DNA from: an uncultured Mycoplasmatota bacterium
Lineage (GTDB): Bacteria; Bacillota_I; Bacilli_A; RF39; UBA660
DNA length: 38,767 nt
Reading direction: 5' to 3'
Assembly (NCBI GenBank): GCA_946630615.1
Contig: CAMOYX010000003.1
Span: 1-38,767, forward strand
In this document: positions 1 to 9,344 of the stretch, in pieces
How the letters are laid out: every line of letters begins with the position of its first letter
How positions within the stretch are numbered: the first letter of the stretch is position 1
Position numbers and translations under genes: made by a program
The notes under the pieces: generated by a model
Seen by the model: only the letters and a program-made list of their open reading frames with translations
Databases searched by the model: none
What the model was told of the DNA's origin: nothing

Positions 1-397
<397 letters not shown>

Positions 398-513
398 AAT
401 CTATATTAAATATAGTTTAAAATCGAATTGATCTAAGCTTCTAAAAATTGACTTTTTTACTCAGTTTTCAAAGATCTATTTATCTTGCGTTTGAATTCCT
501 CAAGCGCACATAT

Positions 514-542
514 AAGATATCAAATTTTTTAAATCAAGTCAA
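514..542 (-). promoter_or_regulatory. rRNA operon promoter P2 (proximal)
   Basis: TTGACT at 537-542, a 17-nt spacer, and TATCTT at 514-519, reading toward the 16S gene. The predicted start is near 507, giving a leader of about 110 nt. The stretch 398-747 between the 16S gene and the next terminator holds only this leader and promoter material; no ORF is seen there. Confidence 0.65.
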
Positions 543-656
543 CAACTTTTTTTAACTTTTTTTCAAAAAATTTAATTTCTTTTCAAAACATTTACAAGTA
601 GCAATTAAGCTTAATTCTTATTAATGTTTTGTGTACTTTTCGCAAGTACGAGTACA

Positions 657-685
657 ATACTACACTAAAAAAATAAGTAATGCAA
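657..685 (-). promoter_or_regulatory. rRNA operon promoter P1 (distal)
   Basis: TTGCAT at 680-685, a 17-nt spacer, and TAGTAT at 657-662, about 140 bp upstream of P2. Tandem promoters are usual for rRNA operons. A small hairpin (GTACTT/AAGTAC, 633-649) lies at the start of the predicted transcript. A-tracts surround both promoters and could act as UP elements. Confidence 0.5.
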
Positions 686-747
686 GCATAAATTTCAATT
701 TTTTTTAATTTTTTTTATTTTTTTCGTTTTTTTAGCATTTATGCACT

Positions 748-769
748 AAAAAAGAGCCTTACATGGCTC
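748..769 (-). terminator. Terminator of the Ntdp-like gene
   Basis: On the minus strand GAGCC-ATGTAA-GGCTC is followed by six U. It sits 10 nt past the stop codon at 779 and separates that gene from the rRNA promoters. Confidence 0.8.
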
Positions 770-778
770 ATTTTTGGC

Positions 779-1318
779 TTAAAATTGACTATTTTGTAGT
801 TCTTTATACCTATTAGCTAGTGATTCTATATAGTCTTTATTGAATGGATACTCATTATTTTTCTTAATTTCTATTAATTTTTTTAAAGAAAGATTAACAA
901 TTTCATCCAATTCTTTACTATAATGCATTACCTTTTTATGATAATTATATTCATTTCGGTCTAAAATTCTGTATCCTCCATCAGGATAAACTCGTAAATC
1001 AAGATCATAATCAATATATTTTATTACTCCACCATCAATTAAATATGGAGTTGCAATATTACAATAATAGAATAAACCCGCTTTTTTTAATTGAGCAATT
1101 ACATTAAACCATTTATCTTTATAAAAAAATAAAATTGCTGGTTCTTTTGTTAAATGACTAGAACCATCATGTTCTGTTAATCTAGTATGATCATTATATA
1201 CTATAAGTTTATCTTCATCATAATATATTACTGTAGCTTCATCGCTAACTCTATCAAGGTATCCATTATGTTTATAACATTCAATTTTAAGCTTGTCTCC
1301 AATTTTAAAATTTTCCAT
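779..1318 (-). CDS. DUF402 family nucleoside tri-/diphosphatase (Ntdp/YgaC-like)
   Basis: A 179-residue soluble protein that closely follows the pattern of Bacillus YgaC and Staphylococcus Ntdp: YKHNG near residue 15, TREPAI-like KEPAILFF near 59-66, WFNVI at 70-74, YYCNIATP at 84-91, and the metal-binding DUF402 core YIDYDLDLRVYPDGG at about 101-115. Characterised members hydrolyse nucleoside di- and triphosphates with Mn2+ or Co2+. The ATG at 1318 has an AAAGGAC ribosome site. It has its own promoter and a terminator, so it is probably a single-gene unit. The family call is strong; the physiological substrate is not known from sequence. Confidence 0.88.
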   Translation of the reverse strand: MENFKIGDKLKIECYKHNGYLDRVSDEATVIYYDEDKLIVYNDHTRLTEHDGSSHLTKEPAILFFYKDKWFNVIAQLKKAGLFYYCNIATPYLIDGGVIKYIDYDLDLRVYPDGGYRILDRNEYNYHKKVMHYSKELDEIVNLSLKKLIEIKKNNEYPFNKDYIESLANRYKELQNSQF

Positions 1319-1338
1319 AATGTCCTTTCTCGTTAAAC

Positions 1339-1367
1339 ATTATACATAATCTTTAAATAAATTTAAA
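1339..1367 (-). promoter_or_regulatory. Promoter of the Ntdp-like gene
   Basis: TATAAT at 1339-1344 preceded by a 17-nt spacer and a weak -35 TTTAAA at 1362-1367. It lies between the ctpA terminator and the ATG at 1318. Confidence 0.5.
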
Positions 1368-1394
1368 GAAAAAAGGAAAACTATTTGTCTTCCT
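1368..1394 (-). terminator. Terminator of the S41 protease gene
   Basis: AGGAAGAC-AAATA-GTTTTCCT, an 8-bp stem with one G-U pair, followed by six U on the minus strand, directly after the stop codon at 1396. Confidence 0.8.
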
Positions 1395-1395
1395 C

Positions 1396-2598
1396 TTAAC
1401 TCTCTAATATCTCTATAGCTTTTAAAACTTGAGTATCTACTTCATCTTCAGTAGTTAATGTAACTTCATAATCCGGTGTAATACCTTTTTGATCTATATT
1501 CTTACCACTTGGACTATACCAGTAGCTTGAAGTATATTTAACCATACTTCCATCTGATAAAGTACTAGTGTCTTGTACTCTTCCTTTACCATAAGTTTTT
1601 TCTCCAACTACTATAGCTCCGTAAGATTCTTTTAATGCAAGTGTAAGCATCTCAGATGCTGATGCAGTAGCACCATTAGTAAGTATTACCAATTTAAAGT
1701 CTTGCTTCTCATCTGAATCATCATACTTAGTAATCTTATTACCGTTTTTATCTTCTAATGTATATATAGCTTTACCTTTTTCAATAAACATAGAAGCAAT
1801 TCCATTAACAGAGTTTAAATATCCTCCTCCATTAAATCTTAAATCTAATATTAAAGATTCCATACCTTCACTCTTTAAATCATTTAAGGAGTTTCTAATC
1901 TCATCTGAAGATGTTTTAGTAAATGAATCCAAATATATATATCCAATCTTCTTATCACCTGTAGTCTTTAATATTCCACTTTTAAGTGGTGTAGATATAT
2001 CTCCAATTCCTACACTAAATTTAATTATCTCTTCTCCTCTTTTTACAACTATTTCATTTGTGCTCTTAGTTTTATCTATATAACTTATTGTTTTAGAAGA
2101 ATTTTCATTAGTTACATCATTACCATTTACTTCTACTATAACATCTCCTACTTCTATTCCAGCCTCTTTTGCAGGTCCTTCATATACTTTAACTATTTTG
2201 TTATCTAAAGATATAGAAACACCAATCCCCTTAAATGTGCCATTTAAACTATTTTGTAAAGCACTAGATTCATCTTTATCTAAATAAGCTGTATAATCCT
2301 CATTTAAGTAGCTTAGCATTGCTTTAATAGCTTGATCTACCATTCCTTGCTTATCATATTCTTTTCCATAGTATTTTTCTTCTATACTATTATAAACATC
2401 TAATAATTCTTTAATAGAAGAATCATTTAAAGCATTTCCATATAGTATCTTAGATTTATTATAAAAAATAATTCCAACAGTAAGTCCGCTTATAATAGCT
2501 GTAATTAAAACAATTATAATTACACTTAATAAACTAAAACCTTTAAGTTTATTCTTTTTATTATCTATAATTTCTGTATCTATATTATTATTTAGCAT
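1396..2598 (-). CDS. S41 family carboxy-terminal processing protease (CtpA/CtpB-like)
   Basis: A 400-residue serine protease. A transmembrane anchor at about 21-46 places the rest outside the cell. A PDZ domain follows at roughly 115-200 (GIGV near 124-127, GDVIVEVNG near 151-159). The catalytic domain has the Ser/Lys pair: S313 in TASASEM and K338 in TYGKG, exactly 25 residues apart as in E. coli Tsp. The start chosen is the ATG at 2598 with AAGGTGA nine bases upstream. The in-frame GTG at 2610 lies inside that ribosome site, so it is unlikely. Family members trim C-termini of secreted or membrane proteins. The gene follows a thioredoxin-like membrane protein gene. Confidence 0.92.
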   Translation of the reverse strand: MLNNNIDTEIIDNKKNKLKGFSLLSVIIIVLITAIISGLTVGIIFYNKSKILYGNALNDSSIKELLDVYNSIEEKYYGKEYDKQGMVDQAIKAMLSYLNEDYTAYLDKDESSALQNSLNGTFKGIGVSISLDNKIVKVYEGPAKEAGIEVGDVIVEVNGNDVTNENSSKTISYIDKTKSTNEIVVKRGEEIIKFSVGIGDISTPLKSGILKTTGDKKIGYIYLDSFTKTSSDEIRNSLNDLKSEGMESLILDLRFNGGGYLNSVNGIASMFIEKGKAIYTLEDKNGNKITKYDDSDEKQDFKLVILTNGATASASEMLTLALKESYGAIVVGEKTYGKGRVQDTSTLSDGSMVKYTSSYWYSPSGKNIDQKGITPDYEVTLTTEDEVDTQVLKAIEILES

Positions 2599-2645
2599 TC
2601 TTATTATCACCTTACGATAAAAATGTTAACACAATTATTTGCATT

Positions 2646-2674
2646 TTAAAAGAGTGATTAAAATCACTCTTTTA
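2646..2674 (-). terminator. Terminator after the thioredoxin-like gene at 2664
   Basis: Palindrome AAAAGAGTGATT/AATCACTCTTTT overlapping the stop codon, with a short U run on the minus strand. It is modest because the U-tract is brief. Confidence 0.6.
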
Positions 2675-3173
2675 TTCCTAATTCTTTTTTAATAGCTTCT
2701 TTACCCTCTAAGTATTTAACTATTTTACCTTTTCTTATTTTAATTAAAGTACCATCTTTAATTCTTAATTCACTACTCTTAGTTGCATTCTTATTAGATT
2801 CTTCATCATCTTTAACATAATAATCCTTATTTAAACTATTAGCTAAATCTAAATTATATATCTTAATATAGCCTTCATCTTCTTCATCATGATGTTCTGA
2901 AGCAAAGTAATTTAGATATGTTCCAAGAGCACCTGCATTAACTCCCTCACTATCATAGCAAAGTACATAGTATTCAGTTTCTTCCCTATTAAATAATGTT
3001 CCTGCAATAGCTATTTCATCATTTATATAACCACTAGTATATGTATAATCTTTTACTAAATTAGAAGTAAAAGTATTACCTAGTACTAAAGCTATAACAA
3101 TAACTAAAATTATTACTCCTAGTATAATAACAAATCTCTTTACGTATGATTCTATTTCGCTTGTATTATTCAT
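2664..3173 (-). CDS. Membrane-anchored protein, thioredoxin-fold-like, unknown function
   Basis: 169 residues: a transmembrane segment at about 13-33 (VIILGVIILVIVIALVL), then an extracytoplasmic part. Residues YYVLCYDSEG (about 67-76) and the end DGTLIKIRKGKIVKYLEG (about 137-154) resemble beta strands of a thioredoxin domain, the latter matching the cis-Pro loop and last strands of thioredoxins with Gly in place of Pro. There is no CxxC motif, so redox activity is unlikely. It lies between cdaR and ctpA on the same strand, with terminators on both sides. The fold assignment is inference; function is unknown. Confidence 0.75.
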   Translation of the reverse strand: MNNTSEIESYVKRFVIILGVIILVIVIALVLGNTFTSNLVKDYTYTSGYINDEIAIAGTLFNREETEYYVLCYDSEGVNAGALGTYLNYFASEHHDEEDEGYIKIYNLDLANSLNKDYYVKDDEESNKNATKSSELRIKDGTLIKIRKGKIVKYLEGKEAIKKELGIKE

Positions 3174-3221
3174 TATTAATCACCTACGAACAATATTATA
3201 AATTAACTATTAAAATAATGC

Positions 3222-3262
3222 AAAAAGAAAAAGTGGTTAATTATTAGTAATAACCACTTTTA
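3222..3262 (-). terminator. Terminator of the cdaA-cdaR unit
   Basis: AAAAGTGGTTA ... TAACCACTTTT, an 11-bp stem with an 11-nt loop and a U-rich tail on the minus strand. The stem includes the cdaR stop codon. Confidence 0.8.
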
Positions 3263-4607
3263 CTTTACTTGTTGCAACATATGTAATTCTTGGATCATTA
3301 TTTTCAATATTAACATCAACTTCATAAGTACCAGCTTGGTAATCAGTTAAGTTAATATATGCATTAATTGAATTCTCATCAATAGAATTGATTACAGATT
3401 CAACACCCTTAACTTGAATTGCAATAGCGTCTTCATTAACTCTATTAACAGTTAATCCACTAGCTAAATTATTAGCCTTAATATTTTTAATATTAACAGT
3501 TCTTTGAGCTTCTTCATTAAATGTTACAACAATCTTAACATCACTTTCAGAAATGCTTCTAACACCAGTAGGTTTCTTAATTGTTGCATTGTATGTAGTA
3601 GCACCAGTAGTACCCTTACCAGTAACATCAATTGTTACAGGTACTGATGTAATTGATTCAATATCAGTCTTTTCACCATAGATATCTACAGTGTAATCAC
3701 TCTTGCCATTAATAGTAATTGAAGATATTGCCTTACCTTGTACTAACTCACCAGTTGTAGATACAACAATTGGTACAGTCTTCATATAAGTACTAAATGT
3801 AATTGATGCAGACATTGTATTTGGTACAATTTCAACATTATTTAATACATTACCATTTGAATCATATGCAACTAATGGTAAGTTATCAACTTCATAAGTA
3901 ATAGCTTCTTTAAATTTATCACTTGATAAATCTACTAAAGCTTTAACTGTAGCAATCTTAGCTAAAGCATCTTCACTACCTTTAACAACAACTGTATTAT
4001 CATCTAAAGATACGTTAGATACAGAGAACTTTTCATTTAAAGCATCTTCATTTAATAACTCATAAGAAATACTCTTTTCAACAGATACTTTCTTTTTAAT
4101 AACAACTGTTACATAAGCAGGATCTAATTTATAAGATATATTATCGACTGTTTGATTATATGTTAAAGCAACTTTTCTTGGAGTAGAACTTGCATCATAG
4201 TTAGATAAATCTAAAGTAACTTCATGTTCACCTAATTGTTTAGCTAAGTATAAACTACTCTTCTTACCAGTTAAAATAATATCTACTTTATCGATTAAAC
4301 CTTCTACAACATAATTTTCTTTATTATAAATAACATTTACAGGTTCATTAGATAATACCTCAGCTTCAGTTTCAACTAAGTTAATTACTTGACTATCTAC
4401 TAAAAAGAAAAATCCTAAAGCAAGTATTAAACTTACATATACTAAAACTATTGGTCTATTTAAGAACTTTTCTAAATGAATTGGATTATTCTTTAATTTT
4501 TCTCTTAAGAAATAAATAATTCTAGAAACAGGAGTAATAATTATCTTATCTAATAAACGATATAATAAAACGAAAGGTCTACCTAATACTTTTAAAAATT
4601 TCTTCAT
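3237..4607 (-). CDS. cdaR: CdaR (YbbR-domain regulator of diadenylate cyclase)
   Basis: 456 residues with one N-terminal membrane anchor (about 52-70, LVYVSLILALGFFFLVDSQV) followed by tandem YbbR repeats, visible as recurring segments of the type V.I.G.....I..I......DLS. The family binds and modulates CdaA at the membrane. The start chosen is the ATG at 4607 with AGGTGA six bases upstream; the in-frame GTG at 4616 is inside that site. The gene begins 1 nt after the cdaA stop, so translation is probably coupled. The usual third gene of this operon, glmM, is not here. Confidence 0.93.
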   Translation of the reverse strand: MKKFLKVLGRPFVLLYRLLDKIIITPVSRIIYFLREKLKNNPIHLEKFLNRPIVLVYVSLILALGFFFLVDSQVINLVETEAEVLSNEPVNVIYNKENYVVEGLIDKVDIILTGKKSSLYLAKQLGEHEVTLDLSNYDASSTPRKVALTYNQTVDNISYKLDPAYVTVVIKKKVSVEKSISYELLNEDALNEKFSVSNVSLDDNTVVVKGSEDALAKIATVKALVDLSSDKFKEAITYEVDNLPLVAYDSNGNVLNNVEIVPNTMSASITFSTYMKTVPIVVSTTGELVQGKAISSITINGKSDYTVDIYGEKTDIESITSVPVTIDVTGKGTTGATTYNATIKKPTGVRSISESDVKIVVTFNEEAQRTVNIKNIKANNLASGLTVNRVNEDAIAIQVKGVESVINSIDENSINAYINLTDYQAGTYEVDVNIENNDPRITYVATSKVKVVITNN

Positions 4608-4608
4608 G

Positions 4609-5433
4609 CTATTCACCTAACCCTTCATCATTACTTCTATTATCATCAAAGTCATAGAATACTTCAGTCTTAGGTTTTAATTCTTGTGTTAGTTTATCTC
4701 TAAACTCATCTAATGATAAGTTATATTTTAATTCTCCACCACAAGCAATACTAATCTTACCAGTTTCTTCAGAAACTACTAAAGCAAGTGCATCACTTTC
4801 TTCAGCAATACCAAGTGCTGCTCTATGTCTAGTACCTAACTTCTTAGATACATTTGGATTCATACTAGTTCTAAATACTGCACCAGCACATGTTATTCTA
4901 TCTCCTTGGATAATTACACCACCATCATGTAATGGTGAGTTAGGGAAGAATAAATTAGATAATAATTCACTTGAAATATCTGCATAAATCTTAGTTGCTC
5001 TTCCGATATATTCTTGAAGTGAAACATCTCTTTCAATAACTATTAAAGCACCTATACGGTTCATCTTTAAGTATTCAATAGATTTCATTACTTCATCTAC
5101 TAGTTTTTCTCTTTCATCCCCAGTTAAAGTCTTATGTCTACCAAGTAATTGACTTCTACCAATACTTTCTAACATATTTCTAATTTCTGGTTGGAATATA
5201 ACAATAATTGCAAGAGGACCCCATTGAACTACATACTCTAGTAATACTCCTACAGTATATAAATTTAATATCTTACTTAAAATTTCAATTATTACAATTA
5301 ATAATACACCCTTAACAATTAAAATCATCTTTACATTATTTCTAATATTCTTTAAAACAAAATAGAATAATGCCCAGACAATTCCAATGTCTAAGATCTT
5401 TGTGAATAAACCCCAAATGGTACTTAACGTCAC
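4609..5433 (-). CDS. cdaA: Diadenylate cyclase CdaA
   Basis: 274 residues. Three N-terminal membrane helices occupy about 10-85, followed by a DisA_N cyclase domain. The catalytic signatures are intact: SPLHDGGVII at about 165-174 and GTRHRAALGIAEESDA at about 198-213. It makes cyclic di-AMP from two ATP, controlling turgor and cell-wall homeostasis in Firmicutes. The start is GTG at 5433 with AAGGAAGTG upstream. It is followed directly by cdaR and preceded by its own extended -10 promoter. Confidence 0.96.
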   Translation of the reverse strand: MTLSTIWGLFTKILDIGIVWALFYFVLKNIRNNVKMILIVKGVLLIVIIEILSKILNLYTVGVLLEYVVQWGPLAIIVIFQPEIRNMLESIGRSQLLGRHKTLTGDEREKLVDEVMKSIEYLKMNRIGALIVIERDVSLQEYIGRATKIYADISSELLSNLFFPNSPLHDGGVIIQGDRITCAGAVFRTSMNPNVSKKLGTRHRAALGIAEESDALALVVSEETGKISIACGGELKYNLSLDEFRDKLTQELKPKTEVFYDFDDNRSNDEGLGE

Positions 5434-5462
5434 ATTAACACTTCCTTCTATTCTATACTAAA

Positions 5463-5471
5463 ATTATAACA
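5463..5471 (-). promoter_or_regulatory. Extended -10 promoter of cdaA
   Basis: TGTTATAAT on the minus strand, about 30 bp before the GTG start. No good -35 box is seen, which fits an extended -10 promoter. Confidence 0.6.
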
Positions 5472-5495
5472 AAGATTGTTAATTCATTCTAGTAA

Positions 5496-5843
5496 CTATT
5501 TCTTTAATACATCCATGCCATTATCAAACAAAGATGTAACTTCTCCAGATTCTGCTTTAGTTGTATCAGTAATAATATTACTACCAACTGAGAAAGTTAC
5601 ATTAGGACTATCATTATTCATGCTAGTCTTATTAATAGCTCCATTTAAAGATTGATTTGTTTGAGCCTTAGCAAGTAATTCATCAATTGAATAATCATCT
5701 TCACTTCTATGAATAATTTTACTTATTCCTTTTTCTTGTTCTTTTTGATCAACAAAATAACCTACAATAGCAAATATTAATATTAATGCTATCAAAGTAA
5801 ATATAAATGTATTATTTGCTAAGAATGTCATGAATACTTCCAT
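5496..5843 (-). CDS. Small membrane protein, unknown function
   Basis: 115 residues: one hydrophobic helix at about 12-30 (FIFTLIALILIFAIVGYFV) and a hydrophilic tail of about 80 residues rich in Asn, Ser and Thr with no recognisable domain. AGGAGG five bases before the ATG at 5843 is a near-perfect ribosome site. It starts 13 bp after the smpB stop codon, so it is probably the last gene of rnr-smpB. No clear terminator follows before the cdaA promoter. Confidence 0.8.
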   Translation of the reverse strand: MEVFMTFLANNTFIFTLIALILIFAIVGYFVDQKEQEKGISKIIHRSEDDYSIDELLAKAQTNQSLNGAINKTSMNNDSPNVTFSVGSNIITDTTKAESGEVTSLFDNGMDVLKK

Positions 5844-5856
5844 AAATCCTCCTACC

Positions 5857-6285
5857 TTAGAATCTTACGCCTTCTCTTCGTTCTAAGTCTCTCTTTTTAA
5901 TAGCTTCTCTCTTATCATAAAGCTTCTTACCCTTACAAACTGCTATTTCAAGTTTAGCTTTGTTATCCTTAATATACATTCTAATTGGAATAACACTTAT
6001 CTGTGTAAGAGTCTTTTCTTTTATAAGCTTTCTTATTTCACTTTTATGAAGAAGTAGCTTTCTTGCTCTTCTTTCATCGTGATTAAATTGATTAGCTTCC
6101 TTATATTTAGCAATAAACATATTAGTAACAAAAGCTTCTTCTCCCTTGAATGTTACAAAAGCATCCCCTAGATCTACAGATCCTTTTCTAACACTTTTAA
6201 TTTCACTTCCGTTTAATACTATTCCTGCTTCAATACTTTTTCCTACTTCGTAGTTAAAAAACGCCTTTTTGTTTCTTATTTCCAT
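5857..6285 (-). CDS. smpB: SsrA-binding protein SmpB
   Basis: 142 residues, a little shorter than the usual ~155. Family motifs: NKKAFFNYEV near residue 5, EAGIVLNGSEIKSVRKGSVDLGDAF at about 19-43, NHDERRARKLLLHKSEI at about 68-84, and the tail GKKLYDKREAIKKRDLERRE. SmpB carries tmRNA into stalled ribosomes. The start at 6285 is chosen because an AGGGGATGA ribosome site lies 8 nt upstream; an ATG at 6297 directly abuts that site. The 5' end overlaps the rnr 3' end, suggesting coupled translation. The partner tmRNA gene is not in this window. Confidence 0.93.
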   Translation of the reverse strand: MEIRNKKAFFNYEVGKSIEAGIVLNGSEIKSVRKGSVDLGDAFVTFKGEEAFVTNMFIAKYKEANQFNHDERRARKLLLHKSEIRKLIKEKTLTQISVIPIRMYIKDNKAKLEIAVCKGKKLYDKREAIKKRDLERREGVRF

Positions 6286-8395
6286 GCTTTTTATCATCCC
6301 CTGTATTAACTAGTTCAAAGTCTATCATAGCTCTTTCTTTAGATGCAGCAACACATTTAACTCTGACTTTATCACCTATACGATAAATCTTCTTAGTACT
6401 ATTACCTACTAAAGAAAGTATCTCAGGAACATAATTATAATAGTCACCTTTAATTGTGCTTATATGAACTAATCCTTCAACTAAATTTGGAAGTTCTACA
6501 AAGAATCCAAAATTAGTGACAGTATCTATTATACCATCATATTCTTCTCCAATGTGACTTTCCATATATTCAGCCATTTTCATATCATCTACTGCTCTTT
6601 CAGCTTCTTGAGCATTAACTTCTTTTTCAGATGAATGAATTGCTACATTTACTAGTTGCTTAGATAGATAATCAATAGTACTCATTGAATAATCTTTATC
6701 TACTAGATAAGTCTTAATAAGTCTATGAACAGTTAAATCAGGATATCTTCTGATTGGACTAGTAAAATGTGTATAAGCACGTGATGCAAGTCCAAAGTGT
6801 CCAATATTATCACATGCATATTCAGCTTTCTTCATACTTCTTAACATCATAGATGATAATACTTTAAATTCAGGTACTTCATCAAGTTCATCTAATACAG
6901 CTTGCATAGTTAAACTTGTTATATTATGCATTGGTGTCTTAAGTTCATAGCCCATTGCTTTAAGTAAATGTACAAAATCATCTATCTTTTCTTGATTTGG
7001 TTTACCATGGACTCTGTAGATAAATGGTACATCCATATTATAGAAGTGTGAAGCTATAGTTTCGTTTGCAGCTATCATGAAGTCTTCTATTAATTTCTCT
7101 CCATCTTCTCTATCATATTTAACAATATCTATTGCTTTACCATCACTATCTTGAATAATCTTAGCTTCATCAAGATTAAAATCAATATAACCTCTTCCCA
7201 TCTTTTCTTTACGTAAGATGTGAGCTAGTTCATTCATTTCTTTTAACTTATCTGCAAATGGTTCATATCCAGGAGCCACTATATCTCTCATAATAATATT
7301 GTTAACATCTGAATAATTCATTTTCTTACATGACTTAATATAACTTGGATAAATAGAATAATCTATTACTTTACCCGCTTTATTAATCTTCATAGTACAA
7401 GACATTGTAAGTCTAATTACACCTTCATTAAGTGAACAAATACCATTACTTAATTGATGAGGTATCATAGGAATTACAGTATCTGCTAAATAATTAGATG
7501 TACCTCTTTCAAATGCTGCATCTCCTAAACTAGTATTTGGTTTAACATAATTAGAAACATCTGCAATATGTACTCCAAGTATGTAATTTCCATCTTCATC
7601 TCTATCTAAACTTATCGCATCATCTATATCTTTAGTGTCTTTACCATCTATTGTAAAGATCATCTCATTCGTTAAGTCTTTTCTACCTTTTAGTTCTTCT
7701 TCTGATACTTCACTTGGAATACTCTTTAACTCTTCTATTACTTCTTCACTAAATTCAGGTTCTATTTTATATCTTAAAGCTACACTTAAAATATCAATTC
7801 CTGGATCATTTTTATGACCTATAACTTGTTTAATAGATGCTTGATATTTCTTCTTTCCAAGTTGCTTATCAAGCTTAATTAATACTTTATGACCTTCAAC
7901 ACACTTATCCAATGCATTATCGTCAAACTTTAATTCTATATCTAACTTTTCATCATCTAGTTTAACGGCTAAACCTTTCTTAGTTGATATTACTTCTCCA
8001 ACTAAAGTTGATAAATCTCTTTTAATGATTCTATTAACTCTTCCTTCAGGTTTTACACCTTTCTTAATAACTTCACAAAGAACAATATCACCTGATAAAG
8101 CTCCATTGCTCATATCACTAGCAATATATAAGTCTTCTTCATTAGGTAGTATTACAAAGCCAAATCCTTTTCTATTTGCTTCATACTTACCAACCTTCAT
8201 TCCTGGCATATTCTTAATTAATATATATTTATCTTTCTTAGTTCTAAATACTATACCTTCTTCAACTAATGCTTCTAATTCTTCTAATAATTTAGTTAAA
8301 TCACTAGTTTCCTTAAGATTCATTTCATTAAAAATAGACATAGCTTCTAAGGCATCATATTTTCCTTCTAAGAATTCTAAAATAGAATCACGCAT
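6254..8395 (-). CDS. rnr: Ribonuclease R
   Basis: 713 residues. An N-terminal winged-helix and cold-shock region (about 1-215) precedes the RNB catalytic domain with FTIDGKDTKDIDDAISLD near 245-262, whose Asp cluster binds the metal, and RAYTHFTSPIRRYPDLTVHR near 560-580. An S1 domain closes the protein near 620-700 (GEEYDGIIDTVTNFGFFVEL). It is a processive 3'-5' exoribonuclease that, with SmpB and tmRNA, degrades faulty mRNA. The start is ATG at 8395 with AGGAG nine bases upstream; the in-frame TTG at 8404 lies in that spacer. It overlaps smpB by about 32 nt. Confidence 0.95.
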   Translation of the reverse strand: MRDSILEFLEGKYDALEAMSIFNEMNLKETSDLTKLLEELEALVEEGIVFRTKKDKYILIKNMPGMKVGKYEANRKGFGFVILPNEEDLYIASDMSNGALSGDIVLCEVIKKGVKPEGRVNRIIKRDLSTLVGEVISTKKGLAVKLDDEKLDIELKFDDNALDKCVEGHKVLIKLDKQLGKKKYQASIKQVIGHKNDPGIDILSVALRYKIEPEFSEEVIEELKSIPSEVSEEELKGRKDLTNEMIFTIDGKDTKDIDDAISLDRDEDGNYILGVHIADVSNYVKPNTSLGDAAFERGTSNYLADTVIPMIPHQLSNGICSLNEGVIRLTMSCTMKINKAGKVIDYSIYPSYIKSCKKMNYSDVNNIIMRDIVAPGYEPFADKLKEMNELAHILRKEKMGRGYIDFNLDEAKIIQDSDGKAIDIVKYDREDGEKLIEDFMIAANETIASHFYNMDVPFIYRVHGKPNQEKIDDFVHLLKAMGYELKTPMHNITSLTMQAVLDELDEVPEFKVLSSMMLRSMKKAEYACDNIGHFGLASRAYTHFTSPIRRYPDLTVHRLIKTYLVDKDYSMSTIDYLSKQLVNVAIHSSEKEVNAQEAERAVDDMKMAEYMESHIGEEYDGIIDTVTNFGFFVELPNLVEGLVHISTIKGDYYNYVPEILSLVGNSTKKIYRIGDKVRVKCVAASKERAMIDFELVNTGDDKKHGNKKQKGVF

Positions 8396-8420
8396 AATTG
8401 TCAACTCCTAGTCTCAATTA

Positions 8421-8449
8421 ATTATATCTTAGATTTATAAAACTAACAA
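8421..8449 (-). promoter_or_regulatory. Promoter of rnr-smpB
   Basis: TTGTTA at 8444-8449, 17-nt spacer, TATAAT at 8421-8426, minus strand, about 25 bp before the rnr ATG. Confidence 0.65.
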
Positions 8450-8458
8450 TAAAACATT

Positions 8459-8486
8459 AAAAAAACTTGCTTATAAAAGCAAGTTT
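8459..8486 (-). terminator. Terminator of secG
   Basis: AAACTTGCTT / AAGCAAGTTT, a 10-bp stem with a 4-nt loop, followed by a U run on the minus strand, 4 nt past the secG stop codon. Confidence 0.85.
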
Positions 8487-8489
8487 TAC

Positions 8490-8717
8490 TTACATTAAGA
8501 ATAATGCTAATGAAATACCAAAAAATAATAACCCTAAGAATAAAGTTAAACGAGTAATAAATAATTGGCTTCCTCTTTCTTTAACCTTACCAAATAAAGC
8601 TTCAGTATTACCAGCAACTATTTGACCAGCATCACTAGCCTTATTACTTTGTAATAATACAAGTGTTATTAATAAAATAGAAATTACTATTAAAATGATC
8701 TCTAATATATTTTCCAT
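8490..8717 (-). CDS. secG: Preprotein translocase subunit SecG
   Basis: 75 residues with two membrane helices (about 4-20 and 53-73) joined by a conserved polar loop containing GNTEALFGKVKERG. This size, topology and loop are those of SecG, the accessory subunit of the SecYEG channel. GGAGGG lies eight bases before the ATG at 8717. In Firmicutes secG is often next to rnr and smpB, as here. A hairpin (CTACC/GGTAG, 8740-8760) lies between engB and secG but lacks a strong U-tract, so the two may be cotranscribed. Confidence 0.9.
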   Translation of the reverse strand: MENILEIILIVISILLITLVLLQSNKASDAGQIVAGNTEALFGKVKERGSQLFITRLTLFLGLLFFGISLALFLM

Positions 8718-8771
8718 GAGTACCCTCCAATACGTTAATAATCTACCATAAATAGGTAGTTATATCAAGAA

Positions 8772-9344
8772 TTAAATATATCGTTTAATAACTCCATATA
8801 CTTCTTCTCTACCTTTTTTAGTAGAAGATGAAAAGTGAATAAAATCATCTATATTTAAAGTTTCTTTTATAATCTTATCTTGTTTAGCTCTTAAAGACGC
8901 TCCAACTTTATCAAACTTAGTAGCTATAACAGTAACATTAACGTTATAGTATCTTAAGAAATTAAGCATCATTACATCATCATCACTTGGTTTATGTCTG
9001 TAGTCTATTAGTAAGAATACATGATCAAGACTAGTTCTATTCTTTAAATATTCTTCTATCATCATACCAATCTTTTTATCAGTTTCTTTAGATAATTTAG
9101 TATAACCATAGCCAGGAACATCTACTAAGTAAAAAGCATTATTAACTTTATAAAAGTTTAAAGTAACTGTTTTACCTGGTTTAGATGATGTATGAGCAAA
9201 GTTTTTCTTTTGTATTAAAACATTAATTAAACTAGACTTACCAACATTACTTTTACCTACTAATAAAAATTCAGATAAATTATCAGTAGGATATTGACTA
9301 AGTCTTACTGCTACACTTTCTAGGTTAATTGAATCAATTTTCAT
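8772..9344 (-). CDS. engB: Ribosome biogenesis GTPase EngB (YsxC)
   Basis: 190 residues, the standard length. GTPase motifs: G1 GKSNVGKSS (30-38), G2 region with conserved T (SSKPGKTVTLNFY, 53-65), G3 DVPGYG (about 74-79), G4 ATKFDK (about 141-146), G5 SSS near 172. The TrmE/EngB family protein acts in large-subunit assembly. The ATG at 9344 has GGTGATTTTAT upstream and a near-consensus promoter precedes it. Confidence 0.95.
   Translation of the reverse strand: MKIDSINLESVAVRLSQYPTDNLSEFLLVGKSNVGKSSLINVLIQKKNFAHTSSKPGKTVTLNFYKVNNAFYLVDVPGYGYTKLSKETDKKIGMMIEEYLKNRTSLDHVFLLIDYRHKPSDDDVMMLNFLRYYNVNVTVIATKFDKVGASLRAKQDKIIKETLNIDDFIHFSSSTKKGREEVYGVIKRYI

Noticed and set aside
7635-7817. Short plus-strand ORF over rnr
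   Set aside because: Antisense shadow of the RNase R coding region.
8025-8411. 128-codon plus-strand ORF over rnr
   Set aside because: Antisense shadow of the conserved RNase R N-terminal region; no ribosome site or family.
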